A stretch of DNA of 64,000 bases from Oreohelix idahoensis (GCA_024509875.1 JAMPIV010012441.1:186001-250000); one strand, 5' to 3'. Positions 10,046 through 20,975 are shown, counted from the first letter of the stretch. The notes: a model not told the origin generated them from the sequence alone. Made by a program: numbers and translations.

Positions 10046-11138
10046 TGTTACGTACATTTATTACCTAAAAGGGGGTAGTCTTCGGTCCTGCCAAATGTAC
10101 GCACCAGTCTTAAAATAGTTATATTATTTGTGCGTTCGATTGATTCACGCACTGACGTGCACAATGCAGTGTGAGTTGCTTTGGACGCACGGGTAACCTA
10201 GTTAGGGAATTCTGACGTCATGTTTTGAACGGGGCAGTTCGGACCATGTTTATGTCCGATATATATTTCTTGGATTTATCTGGCAAGTTTGAAGAAGCCA
10301 TTATTTTGTAATGATATCTACTGGTATTCATGATGAAGCCAATAGTGGAAGTATCAAGTAAGTGTCGCCCCATGTCACATCGAATGTTTATTGAGTTAAA
10401 TTAAAGTATCAGGCCGCTCCTAGTTTTGGTCTAGCGGGAATTCATCGTAGTATGTCATTCCTAGAATGGACAGACGGAGTCGTTAGCCCTTTTGAATTAC
10501 CGTAGAGGGAGGATACCTACGAGTAAACGAAGTTAATTGATTTGTATGCTTCACATGTTTTTATATGCCGTATTTTCGTCAATGCCAAAGTCGTGGCATG
10601 GATATAGAGAGGTTAGTCAACACAGAACTCTAACCTGGTCGTATTGTCGTGGATGACTTTGTTTGGATTTTTATATATATATGCTACCTAAGTATCGTAT
10701 GGAAAAAGTCTGGAATTGTTACAAGTATGATAAGAAGTATTGCTCCTTGAGAATGAATCCGTTGACCATAAGATACGTCCTTGAAAGAAGGTCAACGGAC
10801 TTGACTGCAATACATATGATATGGTAGAGGAAGTGACCCTTAGTCACTTGAATAAGAGGACTTAATTGTTAGAGAATCTTCATGAACTTGAAAAGTAATT
10901 ATCAACATTTTTGACGTATGACCCTTTTGCACCTGTAACTATGATCGTCTTGTTCCACTCCGTATGTGTCACGTTAAATAAAATATATGTACAGTCATCA
11001 CAGACTTGTGTGCTGCCAGTAAGTGACCAGTTAAACACTACTTGTTGGAGTTCGTTTTGAAGAACATTTTCTGACATTTTTGTTCCTTTGCAACCATTCG
11101 CGTAATGAAGTTCTTTACCATTAGAATGAACGACCCAA
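10046..11138 (+). repeat. Candidate 3' LTR of copy 3
   Basis: Starts with TGTTACG directly after a polypurine tract. The same heptamer starts the inferred 5' LTR of copy 1 at 7716, and copy 2 starts with the similar TGTAACG at 58242. The right border was not found, so the end given is only the start of the next recognisable feature. No gene is seen. Confidence 0.5.
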
Positions 11139-11774
11139 CAAGCATCTTAACCAGCCTCAAACCCGTTTACAGCATCTTAACCAGCCTCACGCCCGTTTAC
11201 AGCATCTTATCATCCTCACACCCGTTTACAGCATCTTAACCAGCCTCACGCCCGTTTACAGCATCTTAACCAGCCTCACGCCCGTTTACAGCATCTTATC
11301 ATCCTCACACCCGTTTACAGCATCTTAACCATCTTCACACCCGTTTACAGCATCTTAACCATCTTCACACCCGTTTACAGCATCGTAACCATCCTCACAC
11401 CCGTTTACAGCATCTTAACCAGCCTCACACCCGTTTACAGCATCTTAACCAGCCTCACACCCGTTTACAGCATCTTATTATCATCACACCCGTTTACAGC
11501 ATCTTAACCAGCCTCACGCCCGTTTACAGCATTTTAACCAGCCTCACACCCGTTTACAGCATTCTTAACAAGCCTCACACCTGTTTACAGCATCTTAACC
11601 AGCCTCACACCCGTTTACAGCATCTTAACCAGCCTCACACCCGTTTACAGCATCTTATCATCCTCACACCCGTTTACAGCATCTTAACCAGCCTCACACC
11701 CGTTTACAACATCTTAACCAGCCTCACACCCGTTTACAGCATCTTAACCAGCCTCACACCCGTTTACAGCATCT
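11139..11774 (+). repeat. 30-bp minisatellite, about 21 units
   Basis: Tandem copies of a 30-bp unit built from CCCGTTTACAGCATCTTAAC and CAGCCTCACR. Variants of 29 bp carry TTATCATCC in place of TTAACCAGCC. Diverged units of the same repeat reappear at 12261-12442, 15670-15776 and 24505-24640. Confidence 0.95.
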
Positions 11775-12260
11775 TGGTTGGTTTGGTTTGAAAGATTATC
11801 TTCATTGCACGCGGACTACTCCATCAGTGCTTCGATCGTCTCCCTTAGATTACACAAGGAGGATCTCAGCACAGTGTACGAACTCTGTAGCACCGGCGAG
11901 AATCACATTGTGTGTATATAGGAATCACACATTTTATAAATATTTTGTGGTGGGTAGGTTTCTAATTTTTAAATTTACCATTGCAGCGGCCTGATGGGCC
12001 TACTCTTTACGATTTCCAACGGCCTAGGGATTTTTAATGTGCGCAACTTGCACACGGGGCCTCCTATTTATTTACGCCCTTATCCGAGAAGGCTAGGCAT
12101 CCGATCTCCCTACCCAGGACACCAGGGGGGAGTATGACATCATTAGAACCACTGGTTCTGAAAAAAATTTCCATAAATCATATTCCCTCAAATGGGAATC
12201 GAACCCGGTACGTCTAGAACTTGATGCGGACGCCATACCTCTTAGCCACTCCGACCCAAC
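11775..12260 (-). mobile_element. tRNA-Leu-like SINE inserted in the minisatellite
   Basis: A 486-bp insertion flanked by a perfect 12-bp duplication (TTTACAGCATCT at 11763-11774 and 12261-12272). Read on the minus strand, its head resembles a tRNA: an A-box-like GTGGCTAAGAGG, an anticodon-arm-like ATCAAGTTCTAGAC, and the B box GGGTTCGATTCCC near 12200. The arrangement is closest to tRNA-Leu with a CAA anticodon. The tail at 11775-11795 is a short CCAAA/CCAACC run. The minisatellite itself supplies the duplicated bases, but the abrupt interruption and the strand logic fit retroposition. Confidence 0.75.
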
Positions 12261-12442
12261 TTTACAGCATCTAAAGAAGCCTCGCACCCCTTTACACCAT
12301 CTTAAGAAGCCTCACATCCCTTTACAACATCTTAAGAAGCCTCACATCCCTTTACAACATATTAAGAAGCCTCACACCCCGTTACAACATCTTAAGAAGC
12401 CTTTCATCCCATCACAACATCTTAAGAACCCTTGCACCACTT
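12261..12442 (+). repeat. Diverged 30-bp minisatellite units, left of the LINE
   Basis: About six units of the CATCTTAAGAAGCCTCACAC-CCCTTTACAA type. They continue after the LINE at 15670, in phase, so the LINE split the array. Confidence 0.9.
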
Positions 12443-15400
12443 TCATAACCCTCCACTCCCAAAGGAGCATAGGCCTTCAACAAACACATGCCAAGTCCTC
12501 CTGTCACGTGCCATCATCTCAAGTTCTTTCCATGTTCTCCTCATCATTTTCACCTCCGTTTCCAACTCTCTTCTCCACGTACTTCTTGGTCTTCCTCTGC
12601 CTCTCTTGCCCTGGGGGTTCCAGAACAAGGACTGCCTTGTAATGCTATCAACAGGTTTCCTCAGTGTGTGTCCTATCCATCGCCATCGTCTTCTTCTCAT
12701 CTCTTGTTCCACTGGCACTTGTCCAGTTCTTGTCATCAGTTCCACATTGGTAACCTTGTCATACCATTTTAATCCCTCTATTCTACGCAAGCACCCATTT
12801 ATGAAAGTCTGTAGCTTTTTGGTTGTTGTCTTTGTTGTTCTCCATGTCTTTGAGCCATACAATAGGACTGACTTCACATTTGAGTTGAAGATTCTTATTT
12901 TCGTGTTGGATCCTATTTCTCTTGATCTCCATATATTTCCCAATGCAATGAAAGCTCCTCTTGCCTTTTGTATTCTTATTTTGATATCGCTGTCTGTCCC
13001 TCCAACTTTGTCTATATTACTGCCAAGATATGTGTATGATTCTACATCTTGTATTGGTGTTTCTTCAAGTTCAACCCTGTTTTCATTACCTGCATTTATT
13101 CGCATTATTTTTGTCTTTTCCCTGTGTATTTTCAGACCCAATTGCTGTGACCTCTCATCGAGTGTTTTCAATTTGTCCTGCATCTGATTACGGTTATGGG
13201 ACAGGAGAGCCAAGTCATCAGCAAAATCCAGATCATCCAACTGCTTAGTCAGAGTCCACTGGATTCCATTTCTGTTGTGTGTTGTCGATGATCTCATAAC
13301 CCAATCTATTGCCAGCAAGAAAAGAAATGGAGACAAGAGGCATCCCTGTCGCACTCCTGTTCTTATCCCAAATGGTTCTGTAAGCTGTCCTTCATGAAGA
13401 ACTCTGCACGTCATGTCTTCATAGGTTTTCTTTATTAAATTAATGATCTTCAGGGGAACTCCATAATGCCTCATCAATTTCCAAAGTGATTCTCTGTCCA
13501 CACTGTCAAATGCTTTTTCGTAGTCCACAAATCCGATGTATAGTGGTGAATTCCATTCCAGACTTTGTTCAACTATTATTCTCAAAGTGGCTATCTGGTC
13601 TGTACATGATCTGTTTTGTCGGAAACCTGCTTGTTCATCTCTCAATTTCTTGTCTATGGACTCCTTTAATCTCTCAAGGATAATCCTGTTCAATACCTTT
13701 CCTGGCACTGATAGTAACATTATTCCTCTATAATTTGTGCACTCTTGTAGATTTCCCTTCTTAGGCAACTTAACCAGATATCCTTCCTTCCATTCTGCTG
13801 GTATCTCTTCTTTTTCCCAGACTTTACCAAGTAATTTATATAACATCTCTGTAGCCGTGTCGATATCTGCTTTGATGGCCTCTGCTGGAATGCAATCAGG
13901 TCCAGACGCTTTTCCATCTCTTAGAAGATTTATGGCTTTCTTTATTTCTTCCTTCGTTGGTCTTTCACCGTTAATTTGTAGCTCTTCTTCTGCTGGCTGG
14001 ATGTCCGGCGGGTTTTGTGGAGCTGGTCTATTGAGAAGGTCCCCAAAATATTCCGTCCACCTCTTCATTTGCTCTTGTATATTGCTGAGCAGTTTCCCAT
14101 TCTTATCTTTTATGAGGCAACTTGTTTGCTTGTATTTCCCTGTTAGCTTCTTTGTGCTGCTATACAGTTCTCTCATATTTCCTTTGGCTGCAGCATCTTC
14201 TGCCTCTCTTGCCAACTCCTCAATATACTTCCTCTTGTCTCTTTTGATACTTCTTTTTACTTCTTTGTTTGCTTCTGTGTACACTTCTTGAGCCTTGGCT
14301 TTGGAACTTCTGGTTTTGCTTGTGTTTAACTCTGCTTTCTTGTTTTTTCTATCTTTTATCTTATTGATGGTTTCTGTTGTTATCCATGCTTTTTGTTGTC
14401 TTTCCCTTTTCCCCAGTATTTCTTCACATGTCTCCTTCCATACCGTTTTGACCTGCTGCCAATAGTCTTCTGTATTCTCTACATCTTCCAACTGTTGGAG
14501 CACTTGGAATTTGTTGGATACTGTGACCGCAAATTTGTCTCTTGTTTCTTGATTTCTTAGCTGTCCTACATTAAACTGTTGTCTATAATTTTGCATTGTT
14601 GCATATCTCTTGAGTTTCATTTTTACTTTGGCTATCAGAAGATGGTGATCTGATGCCACATCTGCTCCTCTATATACCTTTACATCCTGCAATGATGATC
14701 TAAACTTCTTCTTTATGCATATATGATCGATCTGATTTTCTGTTCTATGGTCTGGTGATATCCATGTTGCCTTGTGTATTCTCTTATGTGGAAACATGCT
14801 TCCTCCTATAGCCAGTTGATTTGAAGCACAGAAGTTTGCGAATAGTTCTCCATTTTCATTCATTACTTCTAGCCCATGTTTTCCCATGACTTCTTCAAAT
14901 CCGGTATTGACTGTACCTATCTTTGCATTCATGTCACCCATCAAAATTATGATGTCTCTTCTTTTTACTTTATCCATAATTTCCTGTAGTTTAGTATAAA
15001 ATGCTTCTTTCACAGACTCTTCTTTGTCATTAGTTGGTGCATAACATTGGATGACATTGACATGAATTTTCTTTTTAGCTGTTTTGAAAATAGCTGTTAT
15101 TATTCTGGGTCCCACAGCTTCCCATTCAATGAGTGCTTTCTGTGCTTCTTTAGATAACATAAGAGCTACCCCTTCACTGTGGTGTGAACTTTCGTCTTCG
15201 TGTCCTGAGGACAGCACCAATTCACCTGTGATGAGTTTCTTCCTGTCTACCCCCTTCCACTTTGTTTCACACATTCCCAGAACCTCGATTTTGTATTCCC
15301 TCATTTCTGCTGCTACTTGTGCCACTTTCCCTTGTTCGTTCAATGTCCGAACATTCCAGGTGCCAAATCTGGAAGTTCTCCTAGAAGAAAGAAGGTTAGT

Positions 15401-15514
15401 CAGCAACACAGATTCCTTTCGGCTTTCTCTGTGTTGCATCATACGCCTCCCCGCGAGAGGACCTTCCCCTGTCTTGGATGGCTGTGTTTTATTTTCTTTA
15501 TTTGACTTGTCCAT
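12443..15514 (-). CDS. LINE endonuclease-reverse transcriptase, 1023 aa, intact
   Basis: ATG at 15514-15512, stop TGA at 12445-12443, with no internal stop. The N-terminal APE-type endonuclease shows GTWNVRTL (about residues 50-57), a CETKW block, a GDMNAKIG block and a SDHHLL block. RT follows with LPKKG, RGIMLLS, AGFRQNRSC, DYEKAFDSV, a TGVRQGCLLSPFLF block and the catalytic FADD box. The C-terminus has [22 protein letters not shown] and RGRPRSTWRR. This is the layout of RTE-like single-ORF LINEs, which nick target DNA and prime reverse transcription there. The exact clade is uncertain. Intact catalytic motifs make it a candidate active source for the fragments in this window. Confidence 0.92.
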   Translation of the reverse strand: MDKSNKENKTQPSKTGEGPLAGRRMMQHRESRKESVLLTNLLSSRRTSRFGTWNVRTLNEQGKVAQVAAEMREYKIEVLGMCETKWKGVDRKKLITGELVLSSGHEDESSHHSEGVALMLSKEAQKALIEWEAVGPRIITAIFKTAKKKIHVNVIQCYAPTNDKEESVKEAFYTKLQEIMDKVKRRDIIILMGDMNAKIGTVNTGFEEVMGKHGLEVMNENGELFANFCASNQLAIGGSMFPHKRIHKATWISPDHRTENQIDHICIKKKFRSSLQDVKVYRGADVASDHHLLIAKVKMKLKRYATMQNYRQQFNVGQLRNQETRDKFAVTVSNKFQVLQQLEDVENTEDYWQQVKTVWKETCEEILGKRERQQKAWITTETINKIKDRKNKKAELNTSKTRSSKAKAQEVYTEANKEVKRSIKRDKRKYIEELAREAEDAAAKGNMRELYSSTKKLTGKYKQTSCLIKDKNGKLLSNIQEQMKRWTEYFGDLLNRPAPQNPPDIQPAEEELQINGERPTKEEIKKAINLLRDGKASGPDCIPAEAIKADIDTATEMLYKLLGKVWEKEEIPAEWKEGYLVKLPKKGNLQECTNYRGIMLLSVPGKVLNRIILERLKESIDKKLRDEQAGFRQNRSCTDQIATLRIIVEQSLEWNSPLYIGFVDYEKAFDSVDRESLWKLMRHYGVPLKIINLIKKTYEDMTCRVLHEGQLTEPFGIRTGVRQGCLLSPFLFLLAIDWVMRSSTTHNRNGIQWTLTKQLDDLDFADDLALLSHNRNQMQDKLKTLDERSQQLGLKIHREKTKIMRINAGNENRVELEETPIQDVESYTYLGSNIDKVGGTDSDIKIRIQKARGAFIALGNIWRSREIGSNTKIRIFNSNVKSVLLYGSKTWRTTKTTTKKLQTFINGCLRRIEGLKWYDKVTNVELMTRTGQVPVEQEMRRRRWRWIGHTLRKPVDSITRQSLFWNPQGKRGRGRPRSTWRRELETEVKMMRRTWKELEMMARDRRTWHVFVEGLCSFGSGGL

Positions 15515-15669
15515 ATTTGTTGAAGTTTTTTGTGGTTTAAATTTTTTTTACAGGATGGGGTAACCGGCCCCATGCCCAACCCTCCTTAGTCGCCTTCTAC
15601 GACATGCTTGGCAGGGGACAGTGTTACTATTCTTTGCTCCCCTTTCGGGCCCCGGTAACACACGGGTGC
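12443..15669 (-). mobile_element. RTE-like LINE, apparently near full length, inserted in the minisatellite
   Basis: Contains a 155-bp 5' leader (15669-15515) and one intact ORF whose TGA stop lies at the very 3' end. Minisatellite units flank both ends (ACCACTTT on the left, ATCCCTTTAC on the right), consistent with a roughly 10-bp target duplication within the repeat. Fragments of the same family are found at 23213-23755, 32440-32850, 33365-34865, 38865-39140, 39615-39860 and 42080-42676. The 42-kb fragment ends in a GAT repeat, typical of RTE tails. Confidence 0.85.
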
Positions 15670-15776
15670 TCATATCCCTTTACAACATCTTAAGAAGCCT
15701 CATACCTCTTTACAACATCTAAAGAAGCCTCGCACCCCTTTACAACATCTTAATAAGCATCGCACCCCTTTACAAC
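15670..15776 (+). repeat. Minisatellite units right of the LINE
   Basis: Three to four diverged 30-bp units, ending at CCCTTTACAAC where LTR A (TGTCAC) begins. The array is thus interrupted a third time here. Confidence 0.85.
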
Positions 15777-16224
15777 TGTCACAAGGAGCGAATGAGTTTG
15801 TATTTGGATTTTCGGTTCTTGTGTGATAATGCACCGGGAAATTAAATATGTGGCAATTTATAACCCAAACCGATCACCGTACTTTTTTTCAGTTCGGCAA
15901 ATCCAATCGCAGTGTCAAGACCTTGGAGTTGTCACATTTTACACGCAACAAAAAGATACTTTTGCCACCCCTTTACGCGACGTCACAAATCTCTTACCCA
16001 CCCCGTCCCCTTTTTTTCTCCTAATATTTTGTAATCCTGAAAAAACTTAGTCGTCGTCATTTTTTTTTAAAGTTTTGTCTCGTTTTGGCGACGCGCGTCC
16101 CGTTCAACCTAGTCGGTTATATTAGGGCGCATGTCCAAATATAAAGGACCCTTAAGTCTAGGGAATTGCTAGTCATTATCATCATCAGCTTTCAAGTCCC
16201 TAAGGAGCATTTTAGACAAGCAAC

Positions 16225-16460
16225 CATTTATGAGGGCGTCCGTGGTTTCAGCGCAGGCTTCTCGTGACAAAAGTAGCGGGCTGGAGACATGGTGGCCTCA
16301 CGCTACAATCTACCCAGCTGTAAGTAGATGGATACCTGACTCTGCTCTGAAAGGTAAAGGCAGCCAGGAGGGGAGCTGGTTATCCCACTTCTCGATACTA
16401 AATCCAGTATTGTCAAGTCTCTAACACTTCACTCCCCTGCGGCAGTATCTGCTATGAGAC
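16225..16460 (+). repeat. SINE family S copy
   Basis: Shares the family S consensus: AGCTGTAAGTAGATGGATAC, CTGACTCTG, GGCAGC-AGG-GGGAGCTGG, TCTCTAACACTTCACTCCCC and TGCGGCAGTATCTGCTATG. Other copies lie at 17140-17490, 25318-25510, 31775-31975 and 42677-42815. Confidence 0.7.
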
Positions 16461-16555
16461 TCCTTTGTTTAAACCAAGTTGTCTTGTTAAGATGATTGTC
16501 AATAATTTAATTAATTTAATTTTTTTTTTTGGGGGGGGGGGGGGGGAGGAGACAA

Positions 16556-17140
16556 CAAGACTATTCATCATCATCAGACATATCAATGTCTTAGATCGGC
16601 TGCAATGGATCTCCGGCGTCTTCTGCCTATCAGACATATACATGTATCTATTTACGAATTCGGACTGCATAATGGTTCTACCGGCTGTTTCATTCTTCTG
16701 CCTTTTCTCTTGATATTGTGATGGACGTTTTCTTGTCCATCTCTTGATGTTACATTTCCACTAATAGCTTCCCCTTGCACGTTTGCCTTTAACTCCGCCT
16801 TCTATTATGGTCTTTAGTGAGGTACTGTGTCTTTTTACAAGGCCAACATATTTTTTACTGTCTAATGTTAACCTCCGTCATTAATTATCTTTTCATTCCT
16901 AGGTTGTCTGTGACCTCTTTATTTGTTTTCCTCTCTATCCATGAGACGCACCCCACTCTTCTATATATCCCCATCTCAAATGCCTCAATTCTTTCCTCTA
17001 ACTGCTTGTTCATTGTCCATGTTTCTAAACTACACAATGATGAAGAATATATGTAGCACTTGATGATTCTCGAGGGTATTACCAGGCTACAACGTCTTGT
17101 ATACTTTGACATGCATCCTAATATTAGCGGGTCTGAATGC
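16556..17140 (-). pseudogene. LINE family 2 C-terminal fragment
   Basis: Minus-strand translation gives IIKCYIYS, ETWTM, LEERIEA, IYRR and KTNKEV, matching the C-terminal region of the LINE at 36011-37909. It continues to a GATGATGATGA tail near 16565-16575. It is 5'-truncated and lies inside the DNA transposon. A poly(T)-poly(G) tract follows at about 16520-16545. Confidence 0.75.
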
Positions 17141-17490
17141 ACACAGCTCCAGCCTACGTAGCTATAAATGGGTACTTAACTTTGAGTTAGGGAAGGAAAA
17201 GACAGCGAGGAAGGAAACTGGTCTCAACACCACTCGATGCTGGACCTAGTATGGTGAAGTCTCTAACACTCCACCGCAATAAGTTACCGGGTTTCGGGTT
17301 CAAAGCTTGGTAGTGTCACGCATCAGTCTAACCAGCTGTAAAAGGGTACCTGACTCTGATCTTCAGTTAGAGAAGGCAACGGCAGCGAGGAAGGGAATAG
17401 GCCACCCCACCTCATAAAGATGGGACCCAGTACATCGAAGTCTATAACACACTCCCCTACGGCAGAATATGCTACGTGACTACCCTTACT
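17140..17490 (+). repeat. Two tandem SINE family S copies
   Basis: Two successive copies of the TAAATGGGTACTTAACT...GAAGTCTCTAACACTCC body (about 17160-17280 and 17325-17490), the second ending in CCCTACGGCAGAATATGCTA. A GGGTTTCGGGTTCAAAGC stretch between them (near 17288) may be the B-box head of the second copy. Confidence 0.65.
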
Positions 17491-19760
17491 GTTTAAATTA
17501 ACGGCAAACATTTCTTGTCCTTGTAACCTGTTTGTAACTGTGGCTCGGGAGGGAGGAGGGCTGACGAAAGGTAAAACCCTTACGCACAGTTTGTGTCAAC
17601 GGAACGCACTTTTTGTTTTTAACTTGCCCTCCCTTTTTCAGTCAAGAAAAAGTACGGTGATCGGTTTGGGTTATAAATTGCCACAAATTTAATTTCCCGG
17701 TGAATAATCACACAAGAACCCGATTTTCTATACCCATTGTCTGCACGATACATCGTCTTCATCGGTCGTGGGAAACCCACCAATTTTACAGGGAATGTTT
17801 ACATATCTATGAGACAGCGCTCGGCGTAAGCTTTGGAAATGCAACAACATTCACCTGGAATGTTTTCACAAGGAGACATTACATCAATAGACCATCGACG
17901 GACGTCGCGTGTGTGTTTACCCAAGGCCAGTAATCTACAAATGTTATTTCGGCTTGTAACAGAATAAAATGGTGGTCAGTCGGACTTCACGGAAAAATAT
18001 TGGATTAACGGCGACGCAGAGTCTGAGCGAAGGTCAACATAAAGGAGTAAAGAATACGTCATTATAGAAAGACCATTAAATGCTGCACAGACAACAGACG
18101 AACGCAGACAGATTGTCTGGGAGAGGAAAAACAAGAAAGCGACCATAGAAACTTTACACAGAAAACGGGACTGGTTGTCTGCCGGGAATAATGACGAATG
18201 GAACTTCACATGAACATCAGGACGAACACGGGAAAGAGCCAACGGCCATTCAGACCCTATAAAACCGAACGAAATTGGTCACTCAATATTGCAAGAGCCA
18301 GCATTCCGCCAACATACTTGGGGTCTAGATTTCAGGACTTGTGTCAGTGAATTCTTTATATGGACACCAAGGTTAGTGTAATATAGTTTGTACATTATTA
18401 TTATCCATCTATCTTAACTTCAGTCAGATAATATATACATATTTTCCATAAATATCACACTGTAAATACCAGTCACTTTTTATAATATTATATTTTATAT
18501 TAATAAGTACAGGTTGCAATAAACACCATGCAGAGAATTATTATATTTATAAGATTGCACCGTTTCCAGTAACTATAACGAAGTAAATACAAGACACTTT
18601 TATTTTGCCTCTTACATTACCTGTTAACCGTGCAGTAAACACCGCACAGTCATTCATTATAGTGATAAGATTTTACATACAAGAACACACTACAGGAGTA
18701 ACATAGATTACGGGGTATTTATAAGGGTTCGTTATTTTATCCATCGCAGTGGTAGAGAGAGGGACCATTTGAGATAACTCAGCCTTCGTCTACTACTTTG
18801 TTGGCGTTAATTACATGACAAGCTAAAAAGAGTAGGGCCGACCCGAGATACTGCGACGACACGCATCTCACAGATAATTAACGGCACCAAACCTACCCAT
18901 ACTCCACGGGGGTCAGAAAGGAATTTGCCAGGCGGTGAAGACATGAGCTTCTTTTGTTAAGGTATGAAAAGAATGCAGAGTTTTCAGTCATCGACCACCC
19001 ACACAGAGAAAAAAGCAGAAAAAAAAACCCAGAAGGATTGCTGCATTACTAAGAGCTGTCCACGTGAATTTAATGATCCGAAGTTGCAGGAGCAAAACGG
19101 ACGATTTTTACAACAAGTGCCTTTGAGAAATCTTGATCAGAAGTGGCAAGAGCAGACGGCAGATCTTGTAAACCCAGTGCCTACAAAATTTATCGAGATC
19201 CTAAATTACCTGCAGTAATGGACAGATTCTCCCCGTAAAACTGATGCGCAAACAAATTCAACTATATACCAGATTTCACCATCATCACCACCTGAGGAAA
19301 ATATCTTCACCACACATGGACATCTGCATATCAGACGAAGTCTTCACCGCATAACATTGCTTCAACACAACCTAGGAACAAGCCACCTCAGACGCGCGTG
19401 ACAATGTCAACACTCGCTTTGGGAAGAACGAAAGAACAGGCCATCGACACCTGACGAAATAAAGTGGACCGTCCAGTATTATTGAGTGCAGACAAAGACT
19501 TGTCCAGTGTATACAAATACCCAGAGTTATATTGACAGTCAGTCAGAGACCCGAAACAAGATATCCTTTTGTTAGTATTTAGGAGTTGCTTAAATTTCAT
19601 CATTATCATCCCATAGCTTAGATTTAAGATTCATTTGTGTATTTGCATTAACTAATATCTTTCTTCACAGGGATAGTTAATGCCATTCCTAGTTGCCTTT
19701 GTATTAGTGTAATTGAATGTTGTTATATTTCAGTAATTTAATCAATGTTGTAGTTGTGGT

Positions 19761-19805
19761 ACCTCTACACCTCACGGTAGAAGGGGAACGACTAAGTAAG
19801 TAAGT
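19761..19805 (+). mobile_element. 45-bp retroposon tail with 11-bp target duplication
   Basis: The sequence ACCTCTACACCTCACGGTAG...GAACGACTAAGTAAGTAAGT is flanked by GTAGTTGTGGT at 19750-19760 and 19806-19816. The matching LTR at about 54145 has a single GTAGTTGTGGT and no insert, so it is the empty site. The same tail ends another retroposon at 48450-48495. Confidence 0.85.
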
Positions 19806-20161
19806 GTAGTTGTGGTTGCATTACCAACACACGTTATTACATATATAGAGAAGGAAAGAAAGTGTGCGAAAGAGACATACTGTTCTTCCTTTTTTCCTCT
19901 TCTGTTCACTCAGTGTAATAGGGGAGGTGGGGGCTCGTTAGCATTATAATATAGAGAGGGGGATAGAGTGGTAGGAGTTACAGTGACACGAGATTCAGAA
20001 TCACTGAGACTATCTGCAGGGAACTTATCCCAGAGTCTTACATTCGCCTTCTTCACTCCTGCTGCCTATTTCCAACCGGTTGCCAGGCAAATCTGAGCCA
20101 TTGACAAAGCCGGCACCACACAGATAACTCTCTTTGGTTACCCTTCGGGATAACCCTGTAA

Positions 20162-20940
20162 CCGTGATGGCCCATCAGTTTTACTTGGCGAGGATGTCCA
20201 TTACCGCAGGTAATTTATGATCTCAATACTTTTCGTAGGCACTGGGTTTACAAGATCGTCCGTCTGCTCCTGCAACTTCTGATCAAGATTTCTGAAAGGC
20301 ACTAGTTGTAACGACAATCGTCCATAGTTACTGCTACTTCTGATCATTAATTCACGTAGACAGCTCTTTAGTATTGCATCCCTTATTCTAAGTATTTCCT
20401 GCTTACTTTTCTGGGTGGGTGGTTGATGAGAGAAAGTATCCTTCGCCACCTGGCATATTCCTTTCTAACCCCCGTTGAGTGTTGGTAGGTTTGTTGCCGT
20501 TAAATATCTGTGAGATACGTCTCGTCGCAGTGTATCTGTTTGACCCTACTCATTAGCTTGTCCCGTGATTGACGCCAACAGGGTAGTAAGACGAAGGCTG
20601 AGTTATCTCACACGGTCCCTGTCTCTACCACTGCGATGGATAAAATAACAAAGCCTTATAAGTACCCAGTAATCTATGTTACGCATGGGTGTGTTCTTGT
20701 ATGTAAAATCTTATCACTATAATGAATGACTGCGCTTTGTTTACTGCACTGTTTACCGGGTAACGTAAGAAGCAAAAAAATAAAAGTGTCTTGTATTTAC
20801 TTCGTTATTGTTACTGGAAACTGTGCAATCTTATAACTCTAATAAAATCTCTGCACGGTGTTTATTGCAACCTGTACTTATTAGTGTAAAATATAATATT
20901 ATAATAAAACGTGACTGGTATTTACAGTGTTGTATTTATG

Positions 20941-20975
<35 letters not shown>

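Larger units (their letters stand above)
15814..17720. mobile_element. DNA transposon with about 75-bp terminal inverted repeats
   Basis: The left end (GGTTCTTGTGTGATAATGC, 15814 onward) is the inverted complement of the right end (about 17645-17720). The match runs about 75 bp, through ACCGGGAAATTAAAT, TGGCAATTTATAACCCAAAC and CGATCACCGTACTTTTT. Flanks GGATTTTC (15806-15813) and CGATTTTC (17721-17728) suggest a 7-8 bp target duplication within LTR A. The interior holds SINE copies and a LINE fragment but no transposase, so it is non-autonomous or gutted. The superfamily is not assigned. Confidence 0.75.
15777..20161 (+). repeat. Family P long LTR, copy A, interrupted by a DNA transposon
   Basis: Starts TGTCAC at 15777 within the minisatellite and matches the complete family P LTR at 51319-54499. 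It is split by a DNA transposon at 15814-17720 and resumes with GATTTTCTATACCCATTG. It ends within a few bases of the expected GTGACA terminus (CCCTGTAACC at about 20150-20165). It contains a 45-bp retroposon tail insertion at 19761-19805. No retrotransposon coding region follows; instead an inverted partner (copy B) starts. It is either a solo LTR or one side of a rearrangement. Short open frames here are not convincing genes. Confidence 0.75.

Noticed and set aside
9591..10118. 175-codon T-rich open frame
   Set aside because: Low-complexity Phe/Ile/Leu-rich text in the 3' untranslated region of copy 3. No start context or domain.
11139..11774. Regular 30-bp repeats that could suggest a CRISPR array
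   Set aside because: Units are directly adjacent with no unique spacers, and the host is eukaryotic. A minisatellite.
12180..12260. tRNA-like sequence with a good B box
   Set aside because: It is the head of a 486-bp insertion with target duplications, so a SINE, not a functional tRNA gene.
12432..15563. Many plus-strand open frames across the LINE (for example 12432-13187, 15084-15563)
   Set aside because: They are antisense shadows of the intact 1023-codon minus-strand ORF.
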